Position numbers and translations under genes: made by a program
The notes under the pieces: generated by a model
Seen by the model: the letters and a program-made list of their open reading frames with translations, nothing else
Databases searched by the model: none
Told to the model about the DNA's origin: nothing
Shown here: positions 4,427 to 5,050 of the stretch, piece after piece
Position numbering within the stretch: position 1 is the stretch's first letter
Layout: every line of letters begins with the position of its first letter
Origin: Frankiales bacterium
Lineage (GTDB): Bacteria > Actinomycetota > Actinomycetes > JAFAQI01
NCBI GenBank assembly: GCA_019246495.1
Contig: JAFAQI010000082.1
Location: 1 to 5,050, forward strand
Direction of reading: 5' to 3'
DNA length: 5,050 nt

Positions 4427-5050
4427 GTGCTGCTGGCGGAGGTGGTCGAGGCCTGGCGCGGGGTCGCGGCCACCTCGTCCCGGCTGGCCAAGGTCCAGCT
4501 GCTCGCGGACCTCCTTCGCCGGGCCGAGGCGGACGAGCTGGCAGCCGTCGTGCCGTGGCTGTCCGGCGAGCTGCGGCAGCGGCGTACCGGGGTCGGCTGG
4601 GCCAGCCTCAAGGACGCTCCCCCGCCGGCGGCCGAGCCGAGCCTCGGCGTCCGGGAGGTGGACGAGGCATTCGAAACGATGGCGGGACTCAGCGGCAGCG
4701 GGTCGGCGACCGAGCGGCGGCGGCTCGTCCACGACCTGTGGTCGCGGGCGACGGCCGACGAGCAGGCGATGCTGCGCGGGCTCGTGTCCGGCGAGCTCCG
4801 CCAGGGCGCGCTCGAGGGCGTGATGACCGACGCGATCGCCAAGGCCGCGGGCGTGCCCTTGGCCGCGGTACGACGCGCAGTGATGCTGTGCGGAGCCACC
4901 GCTCCGGTCGCCGCCTCCGCACTCCGTGATGGCGAAGCGGGGCTGGCGTCGTACGGGTTGGAGGTCGGCCGGCCGGTGCAGCCGATGCTCGCCTCGACTG
5001 CCGCTTCGGTCGACGAGGCGATCGGCAAGCTCGGCACCGCTGCGCTCGAG
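4427..5050 (+). CDS. ligB: ATP-dependent DNA ligase, N-terminal part (LigB type)
   Basis: The first 208 codons of a gene that runs off the window; the frame is open to the last base. The product resembles mycobacterial LigB (Rv3062), a roughly 500-residue ATP-dependent ligase that seals DNA nicks through a covalent AMP-lysine. Only the helical N-terminal DNA-binding domain is here (about 1-178), with family-like stretches VAATSSRLAKV (13-23), WLSGELRQRRTGVGWASL (44-61) and SGELRQGALEGVMTDAIAKA (121-140). GRPVQPMLA (181-189) marks entry into the adenylation domain; the catalytic lysine of KxDG should follow within a few codons of the edge and cannot be checked. GTG 4427 was chosen because the product aligns from its first residues with LigB as I remember it, and no ATG or GTG lies close upstream in frame. 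The ATG at 4416 is in a different frame. In mycobacteria LigB is dispensable beside the NAD-dependent LigA, so an accessory repair role is likely. Confidence 0.93.
   Translation, partial: MLLAEVVEAWRGVAATSSRLAKVQLLADLLRRAEADELAAVVPWLSGELRQRRTGVGWASLKDAPPPAAEPSLGVREVDEAFETMAGLSGSGSATERRRLVHDLWSRATADEQAMLRGLVSGELRQGALEGVMTDAIAKAAGVPLAAVRRAVMLCGATAPVAASALRDGEAGLASYGLEVGRPVQPMLASTAASVDEAIGKLGTAALE

Noticed and set aside
4416..4823. Plus-strand frame from ATG 4416 as an alternative start for the ligase region
   Set aside because: It is out of frame with the ligase; its Arg/Ser/Pro-rich product has no family resemblance, whereas the frame from GTG 4427 reads as LigB for all 208 codons to the window end.

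Overview
This is a very GC-rich window (roughly 70% G+C by eye) with GTG and ATG starts, strong G/C at third codon positions and little Shine-Dalgarno signal. Its proteins look actinobacterial. The clearest lineage marker is the N-terminal part of an ATP-dependent DNA ligase that resembles mycobacterial LigB. I cannot name a genus. It reads as ordinary chromosome: I see no insertion sequence, phage gene, tRNA, rRNA, CRISPR array or composition break. Layout: (a) 83-1002, plus strand, a small cysteine-cluster protein (YkgJ family) whose stop overlaps the start of a TrmH/SpoU-family RNA 2'-O-methyltransferase. (b) 1026-1736, plus strand, a 236-residue protein with a conserved-looking N-terminal domain, a histone-H1-like basic linker and a C-terminal coiled coil; a TACGAT box sits exactly where a leaderless promoter would. 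(c) 1741-4269, minus strand, a probable two-gene operon: a secreted PBP4-type D-alanyl-D-alanine carboxypeptidase (peptidase S13) followed 12 bases later by a 381-residue membrane protein with a channel-like pore segment. It converges on (b) with a 4-base gap. (d) 4270-4426, a 157-base divergent intergenic region holding an inverted pair of a 13-mer (AACRCCATGATCG), a short dyad that would form a GAAA-tetraloop hairpin in the carboxypeptidase leader, and -10-like boxes. (e) 4427-5050, plus strand, the first 208 codons of the ligase, cut just before the expected adenylation motif. The genes do not form one pathway. RNA modification (a), cell-wall remodelling plus membrane function (c) and DNA joining (e) are independent units. 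I found no convincing new multi-gene system. The least explained items are the membrane protein with its TLGFD pore-like motif and its operon partner, and the promoter architecture: three separate gene starts each have an A-N4-T-type -10 hexamer at exactly -12 to -7 from the start codon.
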